Shown here: positions 21,856 through 33,295 of the stretch, piece by piece
How positions within the stretch are numbered: position 1 is the first letter of the stretch
How the letters are laid out: each line of letters begins with the position of its first letter
NCBI GenBank assembly: GCA_024663395.1
Contig: JANFAH010000002.1
Span: 496,001 to 560,000, forward strand
DNA length: 64,000 nucleotides
Reading direction: 5' to 3'
DNA from: Pisolithus tinctorius
Taxonomy: Eukaryota > Basidiomycota > Agaricomycetes > Boletales > Pisolithaceae
Translations under genes and position numbers: made by a program
The notes under the pieces: model-generated
What the model was told of the DNA's origin: nothing
Databases searched by the model: none
Seen by the model: the letters and a program-made list of their open reading frames with translations, nothing else

Positions 21856-23420
21856 TGGGCCCGTCTTATGTTGCGACAGGGTGGATCTTACTAGACGGAC
21901 CCGTCCTTGTTTTATGGCGATATAAAAGATATTACTGAAGGGCCGTCCATACGTTATGACCATATAAATAATACCGCTGAAGGGCCCGTCGTCCATGTGT
22001 TGTGACCTTGTAATTGATATTACTGACGGGCCTGTCCTTATGTTGCGACAGGCATACGTGTTGCTATTGACGGGCCCGTCCATGTGTTGTGACATTGTAA
22101 TTGATATTACTGATGGGCCCGTCTTTATGTTGCGACAGGCATACATGTTGCTATTGACGGGCCCGTCCATGTGTTGTGACATTGAAAATGATATTACTGA
22201 CGGGCCCGTCCTTATGTTGCGACAGGGGCGCATCTTACTAGACGGGCCCGTCTATGTGTTGTGACATTGTAAATGATATTACTGACGGGCCCGTCTTTAT
22301 GTTGTGACAGGCATACGTGTTGCTATTGACGGGCCTGTCCATGTGTTGTGACATTGTAATTGATATTACTGACGGGCCCGTCTTTATGTTGCGACAGGCA
22401 TACGTGTTGCTATTGACGGGCCCGTCCATGTGTTGTGACATTGAAAATGATATTACTGACGGGCCCGTCCTTATGTTGCGACAGGGGCGTATCTTACTAG
22501 ACGGGCCCGTCTATGTGCTGTGACACTGTAAATGATATTACTGACGGGCCCGTCTTTATGTTGCGACAGGCATACATGTTGCTATTGACGGGCCCATCCA
22601 TGTGCTGTGACCGTGTAATTGACCTTGCTGAAAGGCCCGTCTTTAAGTTGTGACATGGGTGCATCTTACTAGACGGGCCTGTCCATGTGTTGTGACCCTG
22701 TAAATGATATATATTGAAGGGCCCGTCTTTATGTTGCGACAGGTACATCTTACTATGGACGGGCCCGCCCATGTGTTGTGATGGTATAAATGATATTATG
22801 GAAGGGCCCGTCCATATGTTTTGACGCTATAAATGATATTACTGATGGGCCCGTCTTTATGTTGCGGCAGGGATGCATCTTACTAGACGGGCCCGTCTAT
22901 GTGCTGTGACGCTGTCAATGATATTACTGACGGGCCCGTCCTTATGTTGCGACAGGCGTACATCTTGCTATGGACGGGCCCGTCTATATGTTGTGACAGT
23001 GGTATATTATCCCAAAGACGGGCCCTTCCATATGCTGCCAACTCTGTAATCTATCATAGAGGGGCCCCTCTTTATGTTGTGAGCCTATAAAGCATATGAC
23101 GGGCGGGCCCGTCCATATGTTGCGACCTTCTTCATGATACAATAGGCGGGCCCGTCCATGTCTTACAGTAGCTCAGCATACTTACTTGGTCACGGGCCTG
23201 TCTATATGTTGCAGCATCCTTACCCTCCACAGGCCCTCCCATATGTTGTGGAATTGTGCTTACGGGCCCGTACATATGTTGCTCTCACTATAGGCCCTCA
23301 GGCCTGTCCATGTGTCATGGCTAATCTATTTAGACGGGCCTGTCGCGGGGTCTATATAAGTGTTGGCATTTTGGCACGCAGGCTACCTATATGTTGTGAC
23401 TAAATGGACTACATGGGGTC
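21856..23420 (-). repeat. Right terminal minisatellite array of element A
   Basis: About 28 units of ~55 bp, reverse-complementary to the left array: ACTGACGGGCCCGTCYWTATGTTGCGACAGG alternating with TTGTGACAxTGTAAATGATAT-type spacers. CpGs in the cores are better preserved than in element B. The outer ~75 bp (23,346-23,420) are the non-cored terminal repeat, containing GTCTATATAAGTGTTGGC. Long open frames across this region are only translations of the repeat. Confidence 0.9.
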
Positions 23421-24060
23421 GCTAGACATGAGTACTATACGGCCGTGAAAGTCCGATGCTTGTACATTGTGTAGTTGTTGAGATATGCAAGCTCGCTGTC
23501 GACAACGGCGACGAGAGGTGTCGGGGATGACACGTCACGTGCGTGGGAAGTACGGGTGGGCGTTGATGACAAAGCCCAGTGCGACGCGGCACCACTCTGG
23601 TAGCTTAGTACTTAGTATCTAGTGGTAATTAATAATATGTTACAGAATGCTAGCTAGACATGAGTACTATACGGCCGTGAAAGTCCGATGTTTGCGCGTT
23701 GTGTAGTTGTTGAGATATGCGAGTTCGCTGTCGGCAACGGCGACGAGAGGTGTCGGGGATGACGCGTCACGTGCGTGGGAAGTACGCGTGGTGTGTTGAT
23801 GACAAATCCTAGTGCGACGCGGCACAGCTCTGGTAGCTTAGTACATAGTATCTAGTGGTAATTAATAATATGTTACAGAATGCTAGCTAGACATGAGTAC
23901 TATACGGCCGTGAAAGTCCGATGCTTGTACGTTGTGTAGTTGTTGAGATATGCGAGCTCGCTGTCGACAACGGCGACGAGAGGTGTCGGGGATGACGCGT
24001 CACGTGCGTGGGAAGCATCGGCGGGGCGCTGATGACAAATCCCAGTGCGCCTGGTGTGGC
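23421..24060. repeat. ~233-bp satellite, right block, including target-site duplication
   Basis: Almost three units begin at GCTAGAC (23,421-23,427, the right target duplication), then at about 23,653 and 23,887. They have the same orientation and content as 4.45-4.97 kb, including TACTATACGGCCGTGAAAG and GACGCGTCACGTGCGTGGG. The block degenerates after ~24,050. Confidence 0.85.
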
Positions 24061-25613
24061 TCAGGTAGATTAGTGGCTCTTAATCTTTTTAAGTACTCTA
24101 CGGTATTCAATAATTATTCATTGAGGGGGAAAACACCTCAAATGCCTCGTCTTAGACCGACATCAAAACAGCAATGTTGTGTCTAATTAGATTATATAAG
24201 TGGGAGTATCAGGTGCTTGAGAGCGACGGTTGCCATGCCCTGAGGGTAGTTCGAGTCCACAAAAGGAAAAAATTAACGACTGGCCAGCGAAGGCAACCTA
24301 GCGGGTAATTTCGATGCAGAGCGTCGGAAACGAAGTGCATGCAACCAGTGTAGAGTGTGCCATTCGCGGCGCTTGGATTTCTCACATAAAGCAATCCGCT
24401 CTGGAAGGCCACTGATACCTTCACACCACGGGGGCTTTCAAGCGATGTTGACCAGGATTCAGAAAAGTTGGGTACAGTTTGGAATGAAATTACGGCACAA
24501 TATCTAAGCAAGCAACTGTCAAGAAGCCATGACAACAGCATACAATTTTCACGTTCAACGCCCACTGCATTTCGGGGACTGTGACGCTATCACAGATCTC
24601 TGACACTTCTTTCCAGTGACTCAGAATCTCACCATTATCGAGCCTACATTTGGAGAGCTTGGGGGATGGCTATACTCGGTGATTCTTGGACCCATGTTGA
24701 TACTTCACGTGGAACTGAGACTATCAATACGTTCAGTACAGGACGGATAAGCCCTCGACAAAGTTCATTTACATCACTCTTGAATTTGACCGTGAATGCA
24801 CAACCGGTACTCTCCGCCCTCCACCGAACATCGGTGCCATGCTCCAGAAGCTAGCCAGAATCAAAATGATGGTCTCATATCTCGAAGGTAACATCATTCC
24901 AGGAATTTCGGATCGACCCGACACTTGGCCAGGCCATGCGATCCATGGATCTTTGAGGAGTTAGCGCCGTGGTCTCCTGTCATGGGGACGTTTGTCAATC
25001 CAGGAAAATTGTAGCTGGGATTTAGAAAGCTTCGTCCGTTTTCCCAGATACGCAGGTAGAAGCATTCATCCGTTTTTTGATTAAGGACAAAGCTCTGGTT
25101 CATCTGAGGTACAATCAACCATGTGGCATCCCAACGTACTTTGAACCCTTGCTTCCCTAGGATTGAAATTATCTAAACAGTCAGGGAGCGTAAATGATCG
25201 CGGGACAAGAAGCGCGGACTTGGAGTCAGCTGGCCAATAATCTTCCATATCATTAGGTTACTCCATAACGGCAGAACGGTCCGAGAGACGATGAAATTGA
25301 GATCGTGAGTGTCTGAGTCTTGTCCGTCAATCTACCAGACATTTTTCGGACCGTGTCTGTCGGATATCCAGGAAGACCCTCCTGACATTTCCTGATCGTT
25401 TCCCACTCAACTAGCAAACCTGCAACACCTATCCCCGCTCCCCTTAGCCGAAACCCATATCCTCGGACAGCTCCCCGCATCCTGGCGCTGGATGCCGTTT
25501 CATCTGTTAAATTAAACTTGTCCTTGGTCTCCCCTTTGAGCGTCGTCCAGAGCGCCGCACGGAATCACGGGCCGAGCTGGGATTTATTCACATAAAGCCC
25601 ATGGCGATTATAT
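24061..25613 (-). other. Decayed coding-like region
   Basis: Minus-strand fragments in different frames look protein-like: about 25,170-24,894 (WLIVPQMNQSFVLNQ, FYLRIWENGRSFLNPSYN) and about 24,670-24,300 (LDNGEILSHWKEVSEICDS, MQWALNVKIVC). Stops and frame changes separate them. This is probably the remains of one gene; I cannot identify it. No intact frame is supported. Confidence 0.35.
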
Positions 25614-26069
25614 GTGCTTCTGAACGGGCGAACGTACTCTCGGCGGGAATGCCGAAGTGCATCAGACGACACTAGACACCGCGTTTGAGCAGTACATCAC
25701 GTAGTAAGTCCGTGGTGCACAAGTTTGTCTCGCAGTAAGTCCGTATTGCAAAAGCTTGTCATGCAAAGGAACCGAAGAACATCATGCAATAGAACTGGTA
25801 TACAGAAGTGCTAAAGTTCACCACACCATCTCGCCTTCAAGTTTGGAAGAGTTCACATGTGGCCACCTGACTTGTTCTCGGCGACTACCTATGGTAAAGT
25901 ACTAGTCTCCGGTGCGGGATGGATATCACCTTCTTCAGTCTAATATCGTCCATGCACCGTACGTGAGCTTGTATAGGGATGGTGCCCTGCGTAGCGAGGA
26001 TATCTCTACCTGCCCCCTGCCGTCGCCCAGTTCGTCCAGTCTGTACATGCGATGAAGGTGCCCTTGTGA

Positions 26070-26310
26070 CACTGTAAAAAGTAAAATCACTAAAAATAAA
26101 TGTCCAAATCACTTCTATTAAGTGTCGGAACAGCTGAAGATCAGTGTCCGTCATTGAATTTCAGCGTCATAATGTGACGCTGAAGTGCCCATCCGGTCTA
26201 GTAAAAAATAGTGTCTTCGTCACCGAAAAAAAAACGTCGTAAGTACTGAATAACAGTGCCTTGTAGTTGTTTTTCCACGTCGCGACACTGTAATAAGTTG
26301 ATGCAAGCGC
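26070..26310. repeat. CACTA left terminal and subterminal repeats
   Basis: The terminal inverted repeat is followed by repeated AGTGTC/GACACT-type subterminal motifs (AAGTGTCGGAACAG, CAGTGTCCGTCA, GTGACGCTGAAGTG), the mirror of the dense CAGTGTC motifs at the right end. Such motifs bind the CACTA transposase in known elements. Confidence 0.7.
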
Positions 26311-26712
26311 TCATTTTCCGCTTCGCCAGCACGGATTTTCATACTTACTTACATGCGTCCCACTTGCCATGGATATAACCAGGCAAATCACAAAATTGCG
26401 ATTTCAAATGCTACCTGAGGTTACAGAGACACCTACAGCACAGTCATATAACAGAGTATTCCATGAAAGCGTCAGTAATCCGTCACAAGTCCAACAGGAG
26501 CTAACAAGACCGAGCAACACAGTAGTGATAGAAATGAAAACGGTCCGGCAAAAGGCAATCGAAATTCGAGGAGGAGCAACCGGCAGTGCAACGATAGCCA
26601 AACGAGAGCGGTTGAGCAGCAGCGATCGAAAACGCACGAGGGAGGAAAATTTAGATGTGGACCTAACGTTTTGATCGTGCACTTCGGGGTGTACATCGAG
26701 CCTGTGTCTGAA

Positions 26713-29683
26713 TTATGTCAGGATCGACCTTGTTAGCAAGCCAACCCAGAGGTAAGAGAGTGGGTTTACCGCCACTGCGGCGTCCCCAGCCTGAGGATCC
26801 TGCTCAACCATCCTGGGGGCCTTCTTACTTCGCCTGCCACGAGCCTTCTTCCCCAGTACCTGAGAATGACTCGTAGTTGTGTTTACACAAGCACCACTAG
26901 TGCTTGCGGCGACCTGGATGGTTGAAATGTGGTGTGTAGTAATTTTGTGGTCAGATCGCTATGTTTCAACAGACCTGAATGGTTTCTTGCTGACCCAAAG
27001 CACTAGACGTGCAAGGGGCTCCCTCCTTTGGTGGACGAAGCACAAGACACGGTTTTGGGCGAGCGTTTGACTGATCCTATTGCTGTCAGCTCTATGAGAT
27101 CAAAGTAAAAAAACGCACGCCACTCGTGCCCGGAACGTCAGTTGTCTTTGCATACTGAAGCGCAACTAGTGCCTTCACAGCGTCATGAATCGTTCGGCCT
27201 TCGAGGTTCCTCTGTTTAAGAGCGAATGTCGTTGCACATTTGATCTGATCGAGCTCGTCGTCGTCATCGTGCTTGGGATTGATCAGTTCGCCAACATCGT
27301 TACTTTCTACCATGATACTGTGCGCGGGCATGGTCGACAAAAGGCCGAAGTCTTGAGCGATAAACTGACAGACGACATGGGGAATTACGAAGTAAGTTAG
27401 GTACTGCAAAAGTGAGAGAGGCTGAAAAGCGTCAGTGGACGTCGTTGGTGGAAATAGCTGGAGTAGTGTGTGCATAACGATTGCAGCGCCTTTCGAACCG
27501 TAGCTGTGATGTCATCAGTTTTAAATGTTCTCAAGGAACATAATGCAAACTACTTACTATCCGCAGCGTGAGTTTTCCCATATCGCCGAAGACATTGGAG
27601 GGACGCACATTTGAGCAAATTGCGCTATTGTGTAATGATTCACTTCGAGGTCGGCTTCGAAACACGTCCAGAGCCAGAGGTTTTCGCGTGCTTCCGCATC
27701 GAACAAGAGTTTCTTGAGTTTGTTGTACATTTCCAAAACGCGAGAGGGGATATCTTTGAACTCGATTTTCGTGGCTGGCCAACCTTTTGCCTCTGCGACA
27801 TTGAAGGCTTCGAGCCAACATCGCTCTCGTTTGATTAAAATACAGATATCCGTCTCCAAACGAATATTGGTCTTCCTTTCCTTGACGAGGCCGACGTAGG
27901 TGGACAAGGCGGTCTTGAGCTGGTCGGAAATATTGTTGGGGATCGCATCTTCGCAGTCCATTCCAGGACATGTCTTTGGCAGCTGGTGACTTGCGATGGG
28001 ACTGTCGTCATCATCGGCGGCAGCGGTGAGCTTGTGATAATCAGTGTCATCCTTCTCCTCATCCTCGCTTGGAGGCGAACTCGCATTCGTGATCTTGATA
28101 GAGCGTCCTACAGCAGTCTGTAATGCTGGTGTCAGTACAGGTTTGTCGTTAGCCCACATAGAATACCTTCGAATTTGAGTGCGCCTTGGTTGCTCGAGCA
28201 TTCTGCTTTGGTGAGTATGACTGAACGTCAGGTAATACTTCCTACACTGTCATCGAGCTTGCTATACTCAATTGCCTTGAGGCCAGGCTTCGCCGTTACC
28301 GCCTTTTGCTTTTCAGCGATGTCGGCTCACTCCCACTGCTGTTTTTGCAGACGAAGTTTGCTATTGTCTAGTGAGATGAGAGAGTGTTAGTGACATACAA
28401 GGTCTGATCTGTGAAGCTCACCCAATAATCGCCCAGAGGGCTTGGACATCTTGCTACACTTAGTGTGTTCCGGTGAGGCTGGTGCGACGGATTTTCTCTT
28501 GACTGGTGCCAGATTGTCATCTTCGTCACTTTCGCCGCCATGCTCGTCTTCTGATTCTTCTTTGCGCTGTTTTTTTCGAGGACAACTTGGATGTTCGTGA
28601 TGATCTATTACAATGGTCTGTAGATGATTAGTACATAACAAATCATCTATGCTACTCACCTGATGATCCGCATGCGCCAGACTTGGATATCTTGCTACGT
28701 ACTTCTGAGGCTGGTAGGTTTGTAGACTTTCTCTTGACCGGCGCCGTGTCGTTGTCTTCGTCTTCGTCGCTGTTGTGACCGTCTTCTGATGGGTCTTCAC
28801 CGATGTCGTCGTCACTTGCTTCACTCGGGCTATCTGTTTCCGAGTGCAAACGATCGAAGTCAGCGACAGACATGTCCTCGTTAGCATCCCAAAAATCCGA
28901 CTCTTCGTCACCACAAATCTCTTCTGCTTTTCGTTTCCCAATCCTGCGCTGTGTTTTGTATAGTTGCGACGAGTCCTGGTGAATCAAACAAAATCATTTA
29001 TTGCATTACGCACCTCGAGGTTTGAGGTAGCTTTCTTCTCTAACTGCGAACTATTGCGCAGATATTGCGCCAATAGATCTCGCACTGGCCACGCGTTCTC
29101 GTATTTCTGGAATATCTTGTATTCTAATTGCGCCTACATAGAGATTATAATGCATATATGCATATATATGACAGCGACGTACCTGAAAAATAACTTTCTC
29201 GACGAGTAGCTTGTTTTTTTGCTGCGTTATCGTTCGACTCGTATCAAGTTTCCGGTTTGCGAGTTTGCGAATACCACGCTACTTTTATCAGCGAGATCAA
29301 TGTCACATGAAAAAAAAAAAAAACCTTTAGGTGATTAAAAAATTCCTTCTTCTTCGAGAGGCCCATCGCCTTGACAATGCTGTAGCCCTTTCCATCACTT
29401 CGTCCTGGGCGGCCCTTCGGTCAGGGAATCAAATCCTGATTACTACCGTTTATCAAAGAGTCCCGTTCTCTATTAGTCTTCTTTTTGCGGCGGTCCAAGT
29501 CATCGGCACGCTGGTTTCCTACGTACGAAGATAAATGCTATCAATCATTCAGATGGCGCACAGCACAAGATCTGACTTATGAGTATATGAGTCCAATTGT
29601 TCTTGTATTGAAGCAATCGCTTGACTAATGGTTGACAGCTGCGGTGCTTGCTTCGCATTATACGGTCTTGGCGCTTTGACCAT
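26713..29683 (-). pseudogene. CACTA second gene (accessory protein), decayed
   Basis: Starts at ATG 29683 (MVKAPRPYNAKQAPQLSTIS) and runs through many small exons: a GRPGRS-like segment (~29.4 kb), LEYKIFQKYENAWPVRDLLA (~29.1), KRKAEEICGDEESDFWDANE (~28.9), acidic stretches with APVKRKS repeats (~28.7, 28.5), RLQKQQWE (~28.3), then SPPSEDEEKDDTDYH to IWENSRCG (~28.1-27.56), LLQYLTYFVIPHVVCQFIAQ (~27.4) and a basic end near 26.8. Premature TGAs occur at 29423-29421 and 28329-28327, and one exon joint near 28.66 kb does not keep frame. The block order matches the second protein of Agaricomycete CACTA elements, whose role is not established. Confidence 0.65.
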
Positions 29684-29835
29684 TGTGAATTAACGACCGT
29701 TAGGGGTGGAAAGGGAAGATGCGAAACAGTTCGTGAGGTAGGTCACGTGATAGTCACGTGACCAGACGACGTGAAAATTCTGTTTAAGTCTTCAAGTCTC
29801 TAAACCGCAGGTACAGCTGCCGTGGTGCTGTTGCG
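29684..29835. promoter_or_regulatory. Divergent CACTA promoter with two CACGTG boxes
   Basis: 152 bp between the two start codons. Two perfect CACGTG palindromes at 29,744-29,749 and 29,755-29,760 form TCACGTGATAGTCACGTGA, an 11-bp-spaced E-box pair suited to bHLH-type factors. A third ACGTG lies at ~29,769. Confidence 0.55.
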
Positions 29836-32800
29836 ATGCGGCACAAGCGCAGGGTGAAGACTTGTCCTGGTCGAAACCATCGCAAACGGTGTCATTGTCT
29901 CCCAACATGCAAAAAAATACTTAGCCTCAAGCAGCACCGCCGGCATTACAGGGACCTAGCAAACAACGGCCTTGTGGGGCAGATACGAGCGTCAGAGAGC
30001 GTTCCATCAGACTTGGATGCAGAGCATGATGCCACTGCACCCAAGATCTCAGGTTTGTGTCCCTGTAATTGCCTAACCATCTCGCAAGCTAACTGATCAG
30101 ATATCTTTGTCAGACAACGGCGACAGCATTGCAGACTCATCAAGTCCCGATCCAGATATCTCTGATGACAACGATGATAGATCCTCAAGCTCAAGCTCAC
30201 ATGTGGAGCCCTCGGTTGTGCAAGATGAGGAGTTTGGTCCCTGGGATTGGGTGGAGGACCGAGACTCGGACGAGGAGCTTTGGAGCATGGAGGAACTTAT
30301 GGATACACTAGAGTGCACTGAGAAACGAAAGGTTGCGGAGGAATTCTTTGAAATTTGTAAGTAAAAAATGACTGGTTCGTCAACTGTTGTAACTGAATTT
30401 TGCGATAGGGAATGACATCCTCTCTGACAGCGACAGGGACAACATCCGAGCATTCAATTTGCTTGTGAGGGGGAGGATCGCACAAACTGCGTTCAAGCAG
30501 ATGCGTTGGTCATTCCGTCACAAAATCAACCTCGACTCTGAATACGTTATCTTCAAACGTGTCGCATGCCTTGCAGCCGTCACCACCGTCAAGTACGATT
30601 GTTGCCCCGATTCGTGTATTCTCTATGCTGGAAAATACCGACAGCTCCTCGTTTGCCCACATTGTCATCAACCGCGGTTCAAACCTAATCGAAAACCCCG
30701 CCGTCAATTCACGTATTTTCCTCTTGTCCCACGACTGCAAGGGCTCTTCCAGAGCCCTCAAATGATCCACCTGATGGACTATCGAGCGAGCTACAAGTCA
30801 ACCCCTGGCAGTATCTCTGATGTTTTCGACGGCACTCATTACAGGAAATTGGTAGGGGAATACGTTGAAGTGGATGGTAAAAGGCTTTCGCATCGTTACT
30901 TTTGTGATCGCCGTGACATCGCACTCGCTCTCTGCACTGATAGCTATTTGTTGTACAAGAGTAATCGAGGCGGACCAACGGCAACACTGGTTATACTGCA
31001 AAACTATAATATTCCGCCGACTCAACGCACTCGTCATGAACATCTAATCTGTGTTGGGATCATTCCCGGTCCAAGGCAGCCGAAGGAGCTGTCGTCTTTC
31101 CTCTCACCTCTCGACGATGAGCTGGCCGAACTCACGTACAGAGTTCCGACATTTGACGCTGACAAGAGGGTCTTATTCGACCTACACGCGTACGTCATCT
31201 TCAAACTGGGAGATATCCTCGCAATCCAAAAATTCCTGGAGATCAAAGGCCATAATTCGATCTTTCCATGCCGATCGTGCAAGATAAAGGCAGTGCGTGG
31301 TTTAGGGAAGACTCACTACGCCGCGCTGCAACCCCCAAAGAACACCCCAAACCCCCTTATCTGGGATCCAGAATATCTCCCGATGCGCACCCACCTCGAT
31401 TTTATCTCTACTTTCGAGAACATCAGCGAGGCACCGTCAAAGGCTGCAAAGGGAAGAATCGCAAAGAAGACAGGTATTCGTGGTTTACCTGGACTGTGGA
31501 GAGTTGGTTCACTGGATTATGCATGCTCAGTGCCCTGGGAATGGTTTCACCTCCTTTTGGAGAACGTCATCCCAAACCTCATTAATCTATGGACTGGACA
31601 GTTCAAAGGTCTCAAATCTAGCACTGACGAATTTACGATCACAGTGAAGGTGTGGGAAGAGATCGCACAAGAAACGATGGCTGCCGTGCAACATATACCC
31701 GCAGCGTTCATACGAGTTCTAGGGAACATTGCCACGAATCGCTCGCAATTCACAGCTGATTCGTGGTGCTTCTGGTTCTTGTACATCGCACCCATTTTAC
31801 TTGAAAACCGGTTTCCGAAGCAGAAGTACTATGTGCATGCGTGCGAACTCAGTGCGTTGATGAAGCTCATGTTACGGTTTCACTTGACGGAGGAAGAAGT
31901 GGGCGACATCGAAGTACGGTTACGAAAATGGGTACAAAAATACGAGAAGTTAGTGTTTCGTTTTTTCCCTTCGACGCCGAGCGTTTCAGCGATACTCATC
32001 AAAGCTCTTTTTTGTTTGCCAGGTATTATTATCAGTACCGCATCGGACGTCTGCCAGCATGCACACTCACCGTCCACGGTTTACTTCACATCGCCGAGGG
32101 AATCCGTTACTGTGGTCCAGCTTGGACAACGTGGAGTTTCTTCATGGAGAGGTACTGTGGGACATTGCAGCGATCGATGCGATCCCGACGCCAGCCATGG
32201 AGCAACTTGAACAACACTCTGCTGCACTCCGTCATACTCGAGCAGCTGTCATTGCGCTATGACATTTCGGCCGAACTCGCTTTGTGGGACGACCGTGCAG
32301 ATGATGGACCAACTGCATTCGAGCGTGTGTTTGAGGGATGTAAGTACCCATCGTTTCTGGTTTCATGACACACAACTGAGTACCATCAATGTCAGACCCC
32401 AACCATATCATTCGCCCTCCATTCAAGAGGGTCACTCAGCAGGATCCTTCACTTCAGCAGAAAATCGCTCAATATGTGGCTCAGGTATTAGGAAAGCGAG
32501 AGAGTGAGGTGAAAATCCGTTTGCCACTCCCAACCCTATTTGCTGGAAAGCTTTGGATATGTGGAGGTGGCGATTTCTTCCGGACAACAGCTGTCTCACG
32601 TAGACCAGCAGCTCCAGCGAGGAGGAACTGCTACGTCAAGGTGCGCTCGATATCACTAATACTACAGTCGGTTTAATGATATCATATGTGACCAGTACGA
32701 AGTAATTCTCGAGGCGCATAATCGTCATTTGGTTCGAGTTATCGGGTATGGTGATCTGGAGAAGATATTCATGCTCACCCTGCCATCAAACAAATTCTTC

Positions 32801-33094
32801 GCCTCTCTGAGTGGCAAGACACTCGTCCTTGCTCTTATCACACCATGGAATACCAAAGGAAAGGACGCCGCGAGTGAGAATACTTACTTGTTGTCCCGCC
32901 GTGCAACAATTGTCACCGACATGCGAAGCTTAAAGGCTGTGGTGGGCCTGGTCCCTGTAGGTAAACGGTGGGGTATCATTGATCGAATGTCAGCAGCGTC
33001 TGCACAAGGTTTTGCGGATATGGGGACATGGGAGGGCACCCCAGAGGAGAATGAGAGTGAGACGGAAGACGTAGACGAGCTTTTTTACACTTGA
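29836..33094 (+). CDS. CACTA (EnSpm) TNP2-type transposase, apparently intact
   Basis: Exons 29836-30052, 30114-30356, 30409-31948, 32023-32339, 32396-32640, 32696-33094; phases agree, 986 aa, no premature stop. The N-terminus has a Cys/His cluster (CPGRNHRKRCHCLPTCKK) and an acidic serine-rich linker. The core reads YDCCPDSCILYAG...LLVCPHCHQPR, then RLQGLFQSPQMIHLMDYR, LLYKSNRGGPTATLVILQNY, HLICVGIIPGPRQPKELSSF, LDDELAELTYRVPTFDAD and GHNSIFPCRSCKIKAVRG: the order of TNP2 (transposase family tnp2) proteins. The catalytic part continues with WEWFHLLLENVIPNLINLWT and SCFMERYCG-like motifs. It would excise and insert the CACTA and possibly mobilise related copies. Confidence 0.9.
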
Positions 33095-33292
33095 CACTAT
33101 TTTTCATTGCTATGACATTGATTTTCCTGACTGACGTTGAAAATCATATACGCAATTTACACCGACACTTAAAATCAATGTCAGACCGATGACACTGAAA
33201 AGACGCGTCCACTACTTCAGTGTCACGGACACTGAATTTGTCCATTTCAGTGTCACAGACACTGATTTTTAGTGATTTTACTTTTTACAGTG
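33095..33292. repeat. CACTA right subterminal repeats and terminal inverted repeat
   Basis: At least six (T)CAGTGTC/GACACTG-type motifs in both orientations precede the terminal CTTTTTACAGTG. Dense, evenly spaced subterminal motifs are a hallmark of CACTA ends. Confidence 0.75.
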
Positions 33293-33295
33293 TGA

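Larger units (their letters stand above)
4973..23420. mobile_element. Element A: complete ~18.4-kb KDZ transposon with TET/JBP cargo
   Basis: The boundaries are set by the split satellite and the GCTAGAC duplication. The terminal ~45 bp are inverted repeats: TTAGTCACAAC followed by AGCCTG and ACACTTATATAGACCCTG at the left, and the reverse complement at the right (CAGGGTC at 23,343 outward to 23,420). Behind them lie the two inverted ACGGGCCCGT arrays. Inside are five genes: Zn2Cys6 protein, KDZ transposase, cargo gene 2, cargo gene 3 and TET/JBP oxygenase. KDZ elements carrying TET/JBP genes are known from mushroom genomes. The array-type ends and the complete gene inventory are read directly here. 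Confidence 0.85.
26070..33292. mobile_element. CACTA/EnSpm DNA transposon, 7.2 kb
   Basis: The ends read CACTGTAAAAAGTAAAATCA and its reverse complement (TGATTTTACTTTTTACAGTG at 33,273-33,292), flanked by a 3-bp TGA duplication (26,067-26,069 and 33,293-33,295). The 5'-CACTG terminus and 3-bp duplication are diagnostic of EnSpm/CACTA. The two genes are divergent: TNP2 transposase (+) and a second, decayed gene (-), the usual arrangement in mushroom CACTA elements. Confidence 0.9.

Noticed and set aside
21995..23403. Long open frames in the arrays (also 5.8-6.3, 48.2-49.2 kb)
   Set aside because: They are translations of the ~55-bp units (repeating ITDGPVLMLRQ-type peptides) in either strand, without splice sites, start context or non-repeat sequence.
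26369..26674. 101-aa ORF at the CACTA left end
   Set aside because: No motif, lies opposite the 3' end of the second CACTA gene and has no splice or family support.
30510..30770. Antisense ORFs in the TNP2 gene
   Set aside because: Shadows of the strongly coding plus strand with no independent motif.
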